Positions 55,201-63,794 of a stretch of 64,000 nucleotides of DNA are shown piece by piece (the stretch's first letter is position 1; each line of letters starts with the position of its first letter). Made by a program: the position numbers and the translations under genes. The notes beneath the pieces were generated by a model. It saw nothing but the letters and a program-made list of their open reading frames with translations. It was not told the DNA's origin and made no database searches. Where the stretch lies: NCBI GenBank assembly GCA_027214125.1, contig JAPWHF010000002.1:186001-250000 (forward strand), read 5' to 3'. Source of the DNA: Zoogloeaceae bacterium G21618-S1. Its GTDB lineage: Bacteria; Pseudomonadota; Gammaproteobacteria; Burkholderiales; Rhodocyclaceae.

Positions 55201-55913
55201 CCCAAAGCCAACAGCTACGCGCAGTAGAAGCGCTGCTTCGCTGGCAGCACCCAACACGCGGACTGATGCCACCGATGAGCTTCATTCCCGTTGCCGAAGA
55301 AACCGGCATGATCGAAGCGATTGGCGCGTGGGTGCTGGACGAGGCATGCCGGCAACTCGCCGAATGGCGGAAAGACGGGCTGAAGATCAGCCGCATGGCG
55401 GTCAACTTGTCAGCCTGTCAGCTACGCTCTCGGAATCTGGTCGAGGACGTGCAATCCGCCCTGGTACGTCACCGGCTCGGCAAGGGCGATCTTGAACTTG
55501 AGGTCACCGAAACCGCTGCCATGGCCAACCCCGAACACGCGATCGCCCAACTCCACGGGCTGCGTGAATCCGGCGTTGTGCTCGCCATTGATGATTTTGG
55601 TACGGGGTATTCATCGCTGGCCTACCTCAAACGCCTGCCCATCCAGACGCTCAAGCTCGACCGCAGCTTTGTGCGCGACATCGAGACCGACCCCAACGAC
55701 GCGGCCATCAGCGCGGCCACCCTGGCCCTGGCGCACAGCATGGGGCTCAATGTCGTCGCCGAGGGCGTCGAGACCGAAGGCCAGCGCCACTTCCTGGCGA
55801 CCCACCGCTGCGACGTGCTGCAAGGCTATCTGTTCGGCAAACCCGAACCGGCCGACGTGTGGCGAGGCCGCTGGCAAGCCGCCGCGGCCCACACCCCCGG
55901 TCCGATGCTCTGA
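52287..55913 (+). CDS. Membrane sensor with PAS, GGDEF and EAL domains (c-di-GMP enzyme)
   Basis: 1208 residues. TM1 (about 14-36), a large extracytoplasmic CACHE-like sensor (about 37-320), TM2 (about 330-352), HAMP, three PAS domains (about 400-760, with a PAC segment such as RRAEETVRQSEERYRLLFANSPQP), GGDEF domain with an intact GGDEF active site (LGGDEFVVV), and a full EAL domain (EALLRW, VTETAAM, DDFGTGYSSLAYLKRLPIQTLKLDRSFVRD). Both enzyme halves look competent. It could sense a ligand outside the cell. It follows the TonB receptor by 150 bases, which makes a functional link worth considering. A weak FliA-like site is upstream. Confidence 0.9.
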   Translation: MLRQLKLRSIPLSVRIAFGAISLIVLAAFSLIQLIANDQHARLFSSYHTTLSKTLEYNGEALKANIADIRSSVAFLAGLPPVSGIARALNNKGIDPVAGGSLADWRQRLEQIISRYAKSNPNFLKIRLLKSNESFQELVRVERRGGAIVVLPANEYENNADIAFLKNAATLTPGNVLLSRISLEDIGVSNESLAPRFLQAATTVITPNGDVFGILIVDIAFKQLTDAILNNLPDRVGAYLSDSEGRYLYAPEETPRHTPAGLRPTTWMQQFPGLVLSELDARRTTASLIDTDTGPMLTIGSTIRADPARPTRSLTLIYALPESVITEGMAESQAKAVIGVGVGSLFVAALLVWMIRRTFVPLAQLARAGEAMACGHYDTPLPDLSDSELSGLGQAFTAMQTNIAQREAEFRAVTATATDAFWALDMNGKIVDVNRACEHLLGYSRAELLTLRLSDLDTEKSAQELLAQIRELVAGGGGLIVTDYRRKNGQKIPVEITISHWPIAGGRLFGFVRDITERRRAEETVRQSEERYRLLFANSPQPMCLFDETSLHFIDVNDAAVAHYGFSRSEFLSMTLLDLHPVRDVPRLIKAIESTPSGRMSGEYQHRTHDGRTIDCVMWTERMQTYTRTERIALIHDITERKRAEHSLRLYANIFERSGEAIVITDVRNHIVTVNPAFTELTGYSPDEVVGKNPKILASGTTPSEVYSDMWRTLQDFGFWQGELTDRRKDGSTYPKWAAISVIHNDAGEITHYMASFTDISDRKAAEERIQYLAHHDDLTGLINRYSLEHRLKQAIHATRREGRHLAVMFIDMDRFKLINDTLGHHVGDHLLQEVAHRLRDCVRESDIVARLGGDEFVVVTTSLNAPVDALTVARDIRESLARPYQHEGIPLHSSPSIGVAVFPEDGRNTDSLMKNADTAMYHAKEQGRNNVQFFTAAMNTAAAERMALETELRRALEDQQFVLHYQPQVETQSQQLRAVEALLRWQHPTRGLMPPMSFIPVAEETGMIEAIGAWVLDEACRQLAEWRKDGLKISRMAVNLSACQLRSRNLVEDVQSALVRHRLGKGDLELEVTETAAMANPEHAIAQLHGLRESGVVLAIDDFGTGYSSLAYLKRLPIQTLKLDRSFVRDIETDPNDAAISAATLALAHSMGLNVVAEGVETEGQRHFLATHRCDVLQGYLFGKPEPADVWRGRWQAAAAHTPGPML

Positions 55914-55967
55914 CGCTTCAACGCGGCGGGGTCACGGCTCCGATCGCGCCCCCCCCTGACGACGCGT

Positions 55968-58538
55968 TCAGCCTGCCGCCACCCGTTGTCCGATATGTGC
56001 CAACGCTGCATCCACCTGGTCAATCAGGATCAAGCACAAATCGTCTGCCTCAAGCCGCTCAAGCGCTGCATCAATGGCCAGAAACTCGCCATAGATTTCA
56101 TCGACCCGCGAGGTGCGGGTCGCCGATACCAACCCCTCGCGCAGCAAGCGCAGCACCTCGCCATCGGCGCGACCGCGCTGGCAGGCGTCCTCATACAGAA
56201 TCACATCATCAAATGCATCACCCAGCATGCGAGTCTGGGCGCTGATGTCGTCATCGCGACGGTCGCCCGCCCCACTGATCACCACGCTGCGCCGCTTGCC
56301 CGGCATTGCCTCGACTGCATGCACCAAGGCGGCGATGGCGTCGGGGTTGTGACCGTAGTCAGCAATCACCGTCGCACCGCGATAGCGAAAAACGTTGAAT
56401 CGCCCGGGGGCGGACGCCGCCGTGCTCTCGAAGGTTTCGAGCGCACGATCGATCACCGCCCAGTCGACACCCAATGACCATGCGGCGGCCATCACCGCCA
56501 GCACATTCTCAACCTGGAACGGAATGGCCCCGGCCAGGGTCAGCGGCACCCGCGCCAGCGACAAACGATGCACCACCTCACCCTCGACCGCACACAAGTC
56601 ATCGCCTTCGCGCACAACGACGCGATGTCCTTGCGCCCGGTGCAAGGCGGCCGCCGGCGCATCCGCCTGGCTGGCAAAGAACACCACCTTGCCGGGACTG
56701 TGCGGCGCCATTGCCACGGTGTGCCGATCGCAGGCATTGAGTACGGCCGTGCCCGTCGGCGCCACGTTCTGAACAATGACGCGTTTGAGGACAGACAACT
56801 CCTCGACCGAATTGATGTAGTTCAGACCCAGGTGATCGCCCACGCCGATGTTGGTCACGATCGCCACATCGCACATGTCGAAACCCAAGCCCTCGCGCAG
56901 CATGCCGCCCCGCGCGCATTCGAGCACCGCCGCATCCACCTCGGGATGCCCCAGCACGTTGCGTGCACTCTTCGGCCCGCTGCAATCCCCCGTGTCGGTA
57001 CACCGGCCATTGACGTGCACCCCCTCGGTGCCGGTAAAACCGGTGCGGTAACCCGCCAGGGTAAGCAGATGCGCCATCAGGCGCACCGTGGTGGTTTTGC
57101 CATTGGTGCCGGTCACCGCGATCACCGGAATGCGTCCGTTATCGCCATTGGCATAGAGCATGTCGACCACGGCCTGGCCCACGTCCCGCCCCTTGCCGAA
57201 GCTCGGCGACAAGTGCATGCGCAGGCCCGGCGCGGCATTCACTTCAACAATACTGCCGCCCTGCTCTTCGAGCGGCCGGCCGACGGTCTCGCACACCACA
57301 TCCACGCCGCAGATATCCAGCCCGATCATCTGCGCCGCTTCGATCCCGCGTGCGGCTACCTCGGGGTGAACGTCATCGGTCACATCGGTAGCGGTGCCAC
57401 CGGTCGACAGGTTGGCGTTGTTGCGCAACACCACGCGCGCCCCCCGCGGCGGCACGGCATCGGGGGTGTAGCCCTGCAAACCGAGGCGCGCCACGGCAAT
57501 TTCATCAAACCGGATCTTGGTCAGCGAGGTCGCATGACCCTCGCCGCGACGCGGATCGGCGTTCACGATATCGACCAACTCGCGCACGGTGTGCACACCG
57601 TCGCCGATCACATGCGGCGGATCGCGCCGCGCAGCGGCCACCAGCGTATTGCCAACCACCAGCAGACGGAAGTCATGGCCGGGGCTGAAGCGCTCCACCA
57701 TCACCTCGTCGCTGTAATCGCGCGCCGCGTGGTAAGCCACATTCAGGTGATCCCGCGTGAGGATATTGACTGTCACGCCCTTGCCCTGGTTGCCGTCCTG
57801 CGGCTTGACCACCACGGCACCACCAATTTCGCACATGGCGGCCCACGCATCATCGGCGTCCGTTACCGGACGGCCATCCGGCGTCGGGGCACCCGCCGCA
57901 CGCAGCAACTGTTTGGTGAGTTCCTTGTCCTGCGCAATCGATTCGGCAATGGCCGAGGTCGAGTCAATCTCGGCCGCCTGGATGCGGCGCTGCTTGCTGC
58001 CCCAGCCAAACTGCACCAGCGATCCATTGGTCAGCCGACGGAAGGGAATGCCCCGGGCCACCGCGGTATTCACGATGGAACCGGTACTCGGTCCAAGGCG
58101 GATATCCTCGTCCAGTTCATGAAGCTGAGCCACCGCGGCATCCAGATCGAAAGGCGAGTCGGCCAGCGCCGAGGCCACCAGTTGTTCGGCAAACCCGAAG
58201 GCTTGCCGACCGACCGCTTCTTCGGTGTATTCGACCACCACCTGGAACACACCGTGATCCACCGTGGCATTGCAGCGCACGAATGACACGGGGCAACCCG
58301 CTTCGGCCTGCAGACCGAGCGCGGCAAAGCCGAGCACATGCGCCAGCGAGATGTCGCCCAAATGGCCGACGGGGCGCATCGCGCCGATGGTGGGGAAGCG
58401 CTCGCGCAGGCGGGCTTCAAAGCCGGGCAGATCGCCCAGCGACAACTCGGTATCGGCGCACTGCACCAGCGCTTCAAAGCTGGTCAGGCGGCTCCACAGA
58501 TTCGGGCCGCGCAGGGCACGCAGGCGATTGATTTCCAT
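55968..58538 (-). CDS. cphA: Cyanophycin synthetase, CphA1 type
   Basis: Makes the nitrogen-storage polymer cyanophycin from Asp and Arg with ATP. 856 residues. N-terminal domain (about 1-160, LRALRGPNLWSR start), ATP-grasp domain (about 165-480, VVVKPQDGNQGKGVTVNI) and a Mur-ligase-like domain with intact P-loop GTNGKTTTVRLMAHLL and ADYGHNPDA. Normal length. AAAGGA lies 9 bases before the ATG. It follows the cphA2-like gene by 26 bases on the same strand, so the two form an operon. Cyanophycinase genes are not in the window. Confidence 0.95.
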   Translation of the reverse strand: MEINRLRALRGPNLWSRLTSFEALVQCADTELSLGDLPGFEARLRERFPTIGAMRPVGHLGDISLAHVLGFAALGLQAEAGCPVSFVRCNATVDHGVFQVVVEYTEEAVGRQAFGFAEQLVASALADSPFDLDAAVAQLHELDEDIRLGPSTGSIVNTAVARGIPFRRLTNGSLVQFGWGSKQRRIQAAEIDSTSAIAESIAQDKELTKQLLRAAGAPTPDGRPVTDADDAWAAMCEIGGAVVVKPQDGNQGKGVTVNILTRDHLNVAYHAARDYSDEVMVERFSPGHDFRLLVVGNTLVAAARRDPPHVIGDGVHTVRELVDIVNADPRRGEGHATSLTKIRFDEIAVARLGLQGYTPDAVPPRGARVVLRNNANLSTGGTATDVTDDVHPEVAARGIEAAQMIGLDICGVDVVCETVGRPLEEQGGSIVEVNAAPGLRMHLSPSFGKGRDVGQAVVDMLYANGDNGRIPVIAVTGTNGKTTTVRLMAHLLTLAGYRTGFTGTEGVHVNGRCTDTGDCSGPKSARNVLGHPEVDAAVLECARGGMLREGLGFDMCDVAIVTNIGVGDHLGLNYINSVEELSVLKRVIVQNVAPTGTAVLNACDRHTVAMAPHSPGKVVFFASQADAPAAALHRAQGHRVVVREGDDLCAVEGEVVHRLSLARVPLTLAGAIPFQVENVLAVMAAAWSLGVDWAVIDRALETFESTAASAPGRFNVFRYRGATVIADYGHNPDAIAALVHAVEAMPGKRRSVVISGAGDRRDDDISAQTRMLGDAFDDVILYEDACQRGRADGEVLRLLREGLVSATRTSRVDEIYGEFLAIDAALERLEADDLCLILIDQVDAALAHIGQRVAAG

Positions 58539-58564
58539 GAAATAAATCCTTTATTGAGGCGAGC

Positions 58565-60721
58565 TCAAGCGCGCACAGGCGCACGATAGGTATCCAGCGC
58601 GGCATGCACCAGATCACCCGCCAGACCCGCTGCCAGCGCCGCCGCAACACCGGCGATGGCCCAGCGCGGGTCAAGCAGGGCAATACCCGGCGCTGAGCGC
58701 TGAGCAATGATCTGATGTGTGTCAGCCCGACCGACCACGATGTCATCACCCGACAGCCAAACGCCTGCACCACCACCCGCAAGGTGCTCGGTGAGTACCG
58801 GCGAATTCGCCTGAGCACTGTAGAACCAGACCGCACCGTCGCTCAGTTCGGCCAGACCCGCGACCATGGGGTCGTCGGCATTGAGCACCGCAGCGCCCGA
58901 GGGCAGCACCAGGTCAACCTGGGTACGCCACACATTGCGCAGGTGCGCCTCTTCCTGAATATGCCAGTCAGACAAGGCCGACGGCACACCGGCCGTGGTC
59001 ACCACGCCCACTGCGCAGCGGTCATAGGCAACCCCGTCGTCGAGAATGACCGCCGGACCGTTTTCAATCACCGCCGCTTCAACGTTGCGGTTCATCAGCA
59101 CACGACGGCCCGAGTCCCAACCGCCACCATTGCGGTCGGTCACCAGGCGCCCGCCCATCCACAGCCCGTCTTCACACGCCAGACCAACATAACGCCCGTC
59201 GCTTTGCAGCAGCCACGCCACCAGGTGCGCAATCTGTGCGCGCCCCTCGGCGCCGCTAATGCCGACCACCGGCACCCGCCCAGAATCGCCCTCGGGGAAC
59301 AGGTGCGCCACGATCGCCTCGCCTACCGGTTGCGCTTCACCGCTGGCGGGTTTCAGATGCATCAACAGACCCGGGCCGGCATTGACCTCGACCACTGCGC
59401 CCCCCTGTGCCCGCAACGGCTGGTCGATGGCCGAACACACCAGGTCCACCCCGGCGATATCCAGGCCAATCACCTTGACCGCCAGCACGGCATCAGCCGC
59501 CACCTCGGGATGAACCTGCGCGGTAACGTCAGCAGAATGGTTGGCATTGCGCTGGATGAGCACCCGCTCACCCACTGCCGGCACCGACGCGCAATTGAAC
59601 CCCTGTCGTTCGAGCTCCAACACGATCGTGGGGCACTGATCGAGCGAAATCACATCCAGCGGAAACGCTTCGTCACTGCCGCGGCGCGGGTCCGTATTGA
59701 GCTGGCTGTCGATCAGGGCCTCGACCGTGCTGACACCGTCACCGACAACGCACACCTCCTCGCCCCGGCAGGCAGCCACCACACGGTCACCGACCACCAG
59801 CAAACGGTGCTCGACGCCCGGAATGAATTGCTCGACCATGACTTCGTCGCCTTCGCGCTCGGCGACCACCCATGCCGCTTCGATGGCCTCGCGCGAATCC
59901 AGCGCCATCGACACCCCGCGACCATGATTGCCATCGGTGGGTTTAACCACCACAGGCAAACCAATGTCTTCCGCGGCAGCCCAGGCGGCAGCGGCCGAAT
60001 CGGCGACTTCGCCGGCGGGCACCGGAATACCACAGGCCGAAATCAGCCGCTTGGTCAGATCCTTGTCGCTGGCAATGCCCTCGGCGATTGCGCTGGTGCG
60101 ATCGGTTTCGGCCGTCCAGATACGTCGCTGACACACGCCGTAGCCCATCTGGATCAGGTTGCCGCCCGTGAGTCGGACGGAGGGAATCCGTCGCGCATAA
60201 GCTGCGTCGACGATGCACGCCGTACTCGGCCCGAGCGCACGCTTATCGACTTGTGCACGCAAACCCGCCACCGCCGCCGCCACATCGAACGATGTATCGT
60301 CAATCGCCGCCTGCAGCAGTTCCAGTCCCACATTCAGACAGGCTCGGCCAATCACCTCGGTGCGCGAGCGAAAAGCGACTTTATAAACGCCGCGCTCGGG
60401 CGTCATGCGCGCCTTGCCGAAACCTTCCGGCACGCCGGCCATGCCATGCAGCTCGATCACCACATGCTCGAGAATATGCGCAGCCCAGGTGCCCTCACGC
60501 AGGCGCTCAAGAAAGCCCCCCCGCTCGCCGATACCGCAGCGATGCTCGATCAAACCCGGCAACCAGGCGATCAGACGCTCGTAAAGGCCCGGAATCAGAT
60601 TCGACGGCGCGTCTTCCAGATCATGAATGTCCACCCAGGCCTCGATCACCGGGCGATACGTCCAGATGTTGGGGCCGTCGAGATAACGAACACGGAGAAC
60701 TTGCAAGTTTCGATTGGTCAT
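58565..60721 (-). CDS. Second cyanophycin-synthetase-like protein with degenerate Mur-ligase site
   Basis: About 718 residues from the ATG at 60721 (an ATG at 60742 is in frame). Same three-domain order as CphA1: an N-terminal part with VRYLDGPNIWTYRPVIEAWVD, an ATP-grasp domain with VVVKPTDGNHGRGVSM intact, then a shorter Mur-like domain in which the P-loop GTNGKTTT is replaced by GISGAEGRAQIAHL, lacking the Lys and Thr that bind ATP. About 140 residues shorter than CphA1. This resembles CphA2, which has only one functional ATP site and ligates beta-aspartyl-arginine dipeptides. It is upstream of cphA1. Confidence 0.88.
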   Translation of the reverse strand: MTNRNLQVLRVRYLDGPNIWTYRPVIEAWVDIHDLEDAPSNLIPGLYERLIAWLPGLIEHRCGIGERGGFLERLREGTWAAHILEHVVIELHGMAGVPEGFGKARMTPERGVYKVAFRSRTEVIGRACLNVGLELLQAAIDDTSFDVAAAVAGLRAQVDKRALGPSTACIVDAAYARRIPSVRLTGGNLIQMGYGVCQRRIWTAETDRTSAIAEGIASDKDLTKRLISACGIPVPAGEVADSAAAAWAAAEDIGLPVVVKPTDGNHGRGVSMALDSREAIEAAWVVAEREGDEVMVEQFIPGVEHRLLVVGDRVVAACRGEEVCVVGDGVSTVEALIDSQLNTDPRRGSDEAFPLDVISLDQCPTIVLELERQGFNCASVPAVGERVLIQRNANHSADVTAQVHPEVAADAVLAVKVIGLDIAGVDLVCSAIDQPLRAQGGAVVEVNAGPGLLMHLKPASGEAQPVGEAIVAHLFPEGDSGRVPVVGISGAEGRAQIAHLVAWLLQSDGRYVGLACEDGLWMGGRLVTDRNGGGWDSGRRVLMNRNVEAAVIENGPAVILDDGVAYDRCAVGVVTTAGVPSALSDWHIQEEAHLRNVWRTQVDLVLPSGAAVLNADDPMVAGLAELSDGAVWFYSAQANSPVLTEHLAGGGAGVWLSGDDIVVGRADTHQIIAQRSAPGIALLDPRWAIAGVAAALAAGLAGDLVHAALDTYRAPVRA

Positions 60722-60847
60722 CGTCTGAGAAACATCCGCCATTTCGAGGTTCGAAGAGGTGTCGCCAGACGGCAACACAACGCAGCCGGCGCGTATCATA
60801 GCGACTGCAGCGCTCGATTTTACGGCACGACCGACATATTCTTTTGT

Positions 60848-60926
60848 GAGTAATTGAAAGTACTCAATCCTTGCCATGGCAAGGGCGTATAGTTCGCTGC
60901 CCCGCACTGCAGCAAAACTGCTGCAG
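60848..60926. promoter_or_regulatory. Three inverted repeats in the divergent cyanophycin promoter region
   Basis: Between the cphA2-like gene and the ABC transporter. GAGTA / TACTC (60848-60865, 8-base spacer); the 14-bp perfect palindrome CTTGCC-AT-GGCAAG (60870-60883); and CTGCAGCA / TGCTGCAG around AAAC (60907-60926). They would suit operators for a regulator of both directions; a -10/-35 pair could not be settled. Confidence 0.5.
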
Positions 60927-60956
60927 ACTGCCACTTGTTGTATGTTGACCAACACC

Positions 60957-63269
60957 ATGGCCACCGCCGACACCGTCTCGACACCGCTACTGCCCGATCC
61001 GTGGCACACCTATCTGCTAAGCGCACTGACGCCCGATGAAAGCATCGAGGCCTGGCTTGCGCTCGATCTCGACGACACGCTGCGCTTTAGTGATTCTGTG
61101 CTGGTACTGACAGGCCGGCAATTGATCGCCTGTGCCGCTGACGGCCAAATTGCCGCCTGGCCACTGGATGGCGCATTCGAATTGCACGCCCATGACCATG
61201 CCGGCGTCGGCAGCCTCACGCTTCAAAACGAAACCGCCCGGCAGGCCATCTGGCGCTTTACGCTCACCCAGAATCCCGCAGCGCTGCGCTTCAGTCGTCG
61301 ATTCGATCAGATCGTCGACGCGCTGCGCCAAGGCTGCGAAGCCGGGCCCGTGCCGGCGGTCCTGTGCGCCCAATGCCAGGCCCCGCTGCCGCCCGACGAA
61401 GACGACTGCCCCGCCTGCTCGGGCAGCATCGACCAGCCGCCCTCGACCTGGACGCTGTTCCGCCTGTGGCGTTTCGCCAAGCCCTACAAAGGGCAGCTGC
61501 TGATCGGTTTCCTGCTCACGTTGGCCGCTACCGGCGCCACACTGGTACCGCCCTACCTGACCATGCCACTCATGGACAACGTGCTGATCCCGTATCAGAA
61601 CGGTCAGCAGATCGACACCTCGCTGGTGGTGCTCTATCTCGGCGGTCTGCTCGCCTCGGCCGTGGTGGCCTGGGGTCTGGGCTGGATGCGCACCTACATC
61701 CTCGCCTTGTTCTCCGAACGCATCGGTGCCGACCTGCGCACCACCACCTACGACCACCTGCTGCGCCAGTCGCTCGAATACTTCGGCAACAAGCGCACCG
61801 GCGACCTGATGGCGCGCATCAGCTCCGAGACCGACCGCATCTGCGTGTTCCTCTCGCTGCATGCGCTCGACTTTGCCACCGACGTGCTGATGATCATCAT
61901 GACCGCGATCATCCTCGCCTCGATCAACCCATGGTTGGCGCTGGTCACCTTGGTGCCCCTGCCCTTCATTGCCTGGCTGATCCATCTCGTGCGCGACCGC
62001 CTGCGCACCGGCTTCGACAAAACCGGCCGCGTGTGGGGCGAAATCACCAGCGTGCTGGCCGACACCATCCCCGGCATCCGCGTAGTCAAGGCCTTTGCGC
62101 AGGAAAAGCGCGAGTCCGAGCGTTTCCGCGAAGCCAACCGGGTCAACCTCGAAGCCAACGACAAACTCAACCGCGTGTGGTCGGTGTTTTCGCCCACCGT
62201 GGCGCTGCTCACTGAAGTCGGCCTGCTGGTGGTCTGGGCCTTCGGTATCTGGCAGGTCGCCAACAACGACATCACCGTCGGTGTGCTGACCGCCTTCTTG
62301 GCCTACATCGGGCGCTTCTACGGCCGGCTCGATTCCATGAGCCGGATCGTCTCGGTCACCCAGAAAGCCGCGGCCGGCGCCAAGCGCGTGTTCGACATTC
62401 TCGACCACGCCTCCAGCGTCCCCGAGCCGACCAACCCGGTGCATCTCAAGGGCGTGAAAGGTCAGATCACGCTGGCCAATGTCGGCTTCCGCTACGGCAA
62501 CCGCGCCGTGCTGCGCGATGTCGATCTGGTCATCCAGCCAGGCGAGATGGTCGGTCTGGTCGGCCACAGCGGTTCGGGCAAGAGCACCCTGGTCAACCTG
62601 ATGTGCCGCTTCTACGACGTGAGCGAAGGCGCCATCCGCATCGACGGCGTCGACGTGCGCTCGGTGCCGGTGGGCGAATACCGCAAGCACATCGGTCTGG
62701 TGCTGCAAGAGCCCTTCCTGTTCTTTGGCACCATTGCCGAGAACATTGCCTATGGCAAGCCCGAAGCCACGCGCGACGAGATCGTCGCCGCCGCCCGCGC
62801 CGCCCATGCCCACGAGTTCATCCTGCGCCTGCCGCAGGGCTACGACTCGCTGGTCGGCGAGCGCGGCCAGGGCCTGTCGGGCGGCGAGCGTCAGCGCATC
62901 TCGATTGCCCGCGCCCTGCTCATCGACCCGAAGATCCTGATCCTCGACGAAGCCACCAGCTCGGTCGATACCGAGACCGAAAAAGAAATCCAGAAAGCGC
63001 TCGACAACCTGGTGCGTGGCCGCACCACCATCGCCATCGCCCACCGCCTGTCTACCCTGCGCAAAGCCAATCGCCTGGTGGTGATGGACCGCGGCCGCAT
63101 CGTTGAAGAAGGCGATCACGACACCCTGATCGAGCGCGGCGGATTCTACTGGCGGCTCTACGAAGCGCAGCAACGCCAGGTTGAAGGCGAAGTGCTGACA
63201 CCGACGATCACGCCTGCCATGCCGAGCGCCCACACCGCAGGCGTCGCTGCCGAGCCGGCGCTCAAGTGA
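60957..63269 (+). CDS. ABC transporter, cyanophycin-locus type (fused membrane and ATPase domains)
   Basis: About 770 residues from the ATG at 60957 (60942 is also in frame; an ATG at 60876 would place the palindromes in the coding region, so I reject it). N-terminal extension of about 150 residues with a zinc-ribbon pair (CAQC, then CPAC), six TM helices, and an ATPase domain with Walker A GHSGSGKSTLVNL, signature LSGGERQR and Walker B ILILDEATSSVDT. This family is known by its association with cyanophycin genes. The substrate is not shown. DUF1854 follows. Confidence 0.85.
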   Translation: MATADTVSTPLLPDPWHTYLLSALTPDESIEAWLALDLDDTLRFSDSVLVLTGRQLIACAADGQIAAWPLDGAFELHAHDHAGVGSLTLQNETARQAIWRFTLTQNPAALRFSRRFDQIVDALRQGCEAGPVPAVLCAQCQAPLPPDEDDCPACSGSIDQPPSTWTLFRLWRFAKPYKGQLLIGFLLTLAATGATLVPPYLTMPLMDNVLIPYQNGQQIDTSLVVLYLGGLLASAVVAWGLGWMRTYILALFSERIGADLRTTTYDHLLRQSLEYFGNKRTGDLMARISSETDRICVFLSLHALDFATDVLMIIMTAIILASINPWLALVTLVPLPFIAWLIHLVRDRLRTGFDKTGRVWGEITSVLADTIPGIRVVKAFAQEKRESERFREANRVNLEANDKLNRVWSVFSPTVALLTEVGLLVVWAFGIWQVANNDITVGVLTAFLAYIGRFYGRLDSMSRIVSVTQKAAAGAKRVFDILDHASSVPEPTNPVHLKGVKGQITLANVGFRYGNRAVLRDVDLVIQPGEMVGLVGHSGSGKSTLVNLMCRFYDVSEGAIRIDGVDVRSVPVGEYRKHIGLVLQEPFLFFGTIAENIAYGKPEATRDEIVAAARAAHAHEFILRLPQGYDSLVGERGQGLSGGERQRISIARALLIDPKILILDEATSSVDTETEKEIQKALDNLVRGRTTIAIAHRLSTLRKANRLVVMDRGRIVEEGDHDTLIERGGFYWRLYEAQQRQVEGEVLTPTITPAMPSAHTAGVAAEPALK

Positions 63270-63277
63270 GCACGCAC

Positions 63278-63754
63278 ATGACGACACCCGCCATGAAATT
63301 CACCCTCACGCGCGACGCCTTCGGGCATCTGAGCCTGACCGACGCCGCAGGCAAACGCCACGACCACGTTCAGGTCGTGCGCGCCTTCCCCATCGCTGCA
63401 CCCGACGAAGGCATTTCGCTGCTCAGCGCCGATGGCCACGAACTGGCCTGGATCACGCACCTCGACCAGACCGACCCGGCCACCCGACAGCTGATTGACG
63501 AGACCCTGGCCGCACGCGACTTCATGCCCGTGCTGCAACGGCTCAAGTCGGTCTCGAGCTATGCCACGCCCAGCACCTGGGCGGTGGACACCGACCGCGG
63601 CCCGACCCGATTCGTGCTGCGCGGCGAAGAGAACATCCGCCGGCTACCCGGCGAGATGCTGATGATCGCCGACGAACACGGCATTCAATACCTGATCAAA
63701 TCACTGCCGGCGCTCGACGCACACTCACGCAAACTGCTCGACCGCTTCCTTTAA
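63278..63754 (+). CDS. DUF1854 protein, cyanophycin-associated
   Basis: About 158 residues from the ATG at 63278; a GTG at 63266 that overlaps the ABC stop is also possible. Landmarks: GKRHDHVQVVRAFPIAAPDEGISLLSADGHELAWI, a beta-rich fold, and RFVLRGEENIRRLPGEMLMIADEHGIQYLI. It carries no enzyme motif. The family is regularly found beside cyanophycin synthetase and this ABC transporter, so a role in polymer handling or the transporter is likely but undefined. Confidence 0.85.
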   Translation: MTTPAMKFTLTRDAFGHLSLTDAAGKRHDHVQVVRAFPIAAPDEGISLLSADGHELAWITHLDQTDPATRQLIDETLAARDFMPVLQRLKSVSSYATPSTWAVDTDRGPTRFVLRGEENIRRLPGEMLMIADEHGIQYLIKSLPALDAHSRKLLDRFL

Positions 63755-63780
63755 AAAGGCAGCCGCCTCAAGGGCGGCTG
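63751..63780 (-). terminator. Rho-independent terminator for the minus-strand gene at the window end
   Basis: Minus-strand stem CAGCCGCC / GGCGGCTG (63760-63767, 63773-63780) followed by TTTTT read leftwards. It overlaps the end of the DUF1854 gene, so it may serve both convergent transcripts. Confidence 0.75.
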
Positions 63781-63794
63781 TTGACCGTCTGCGC

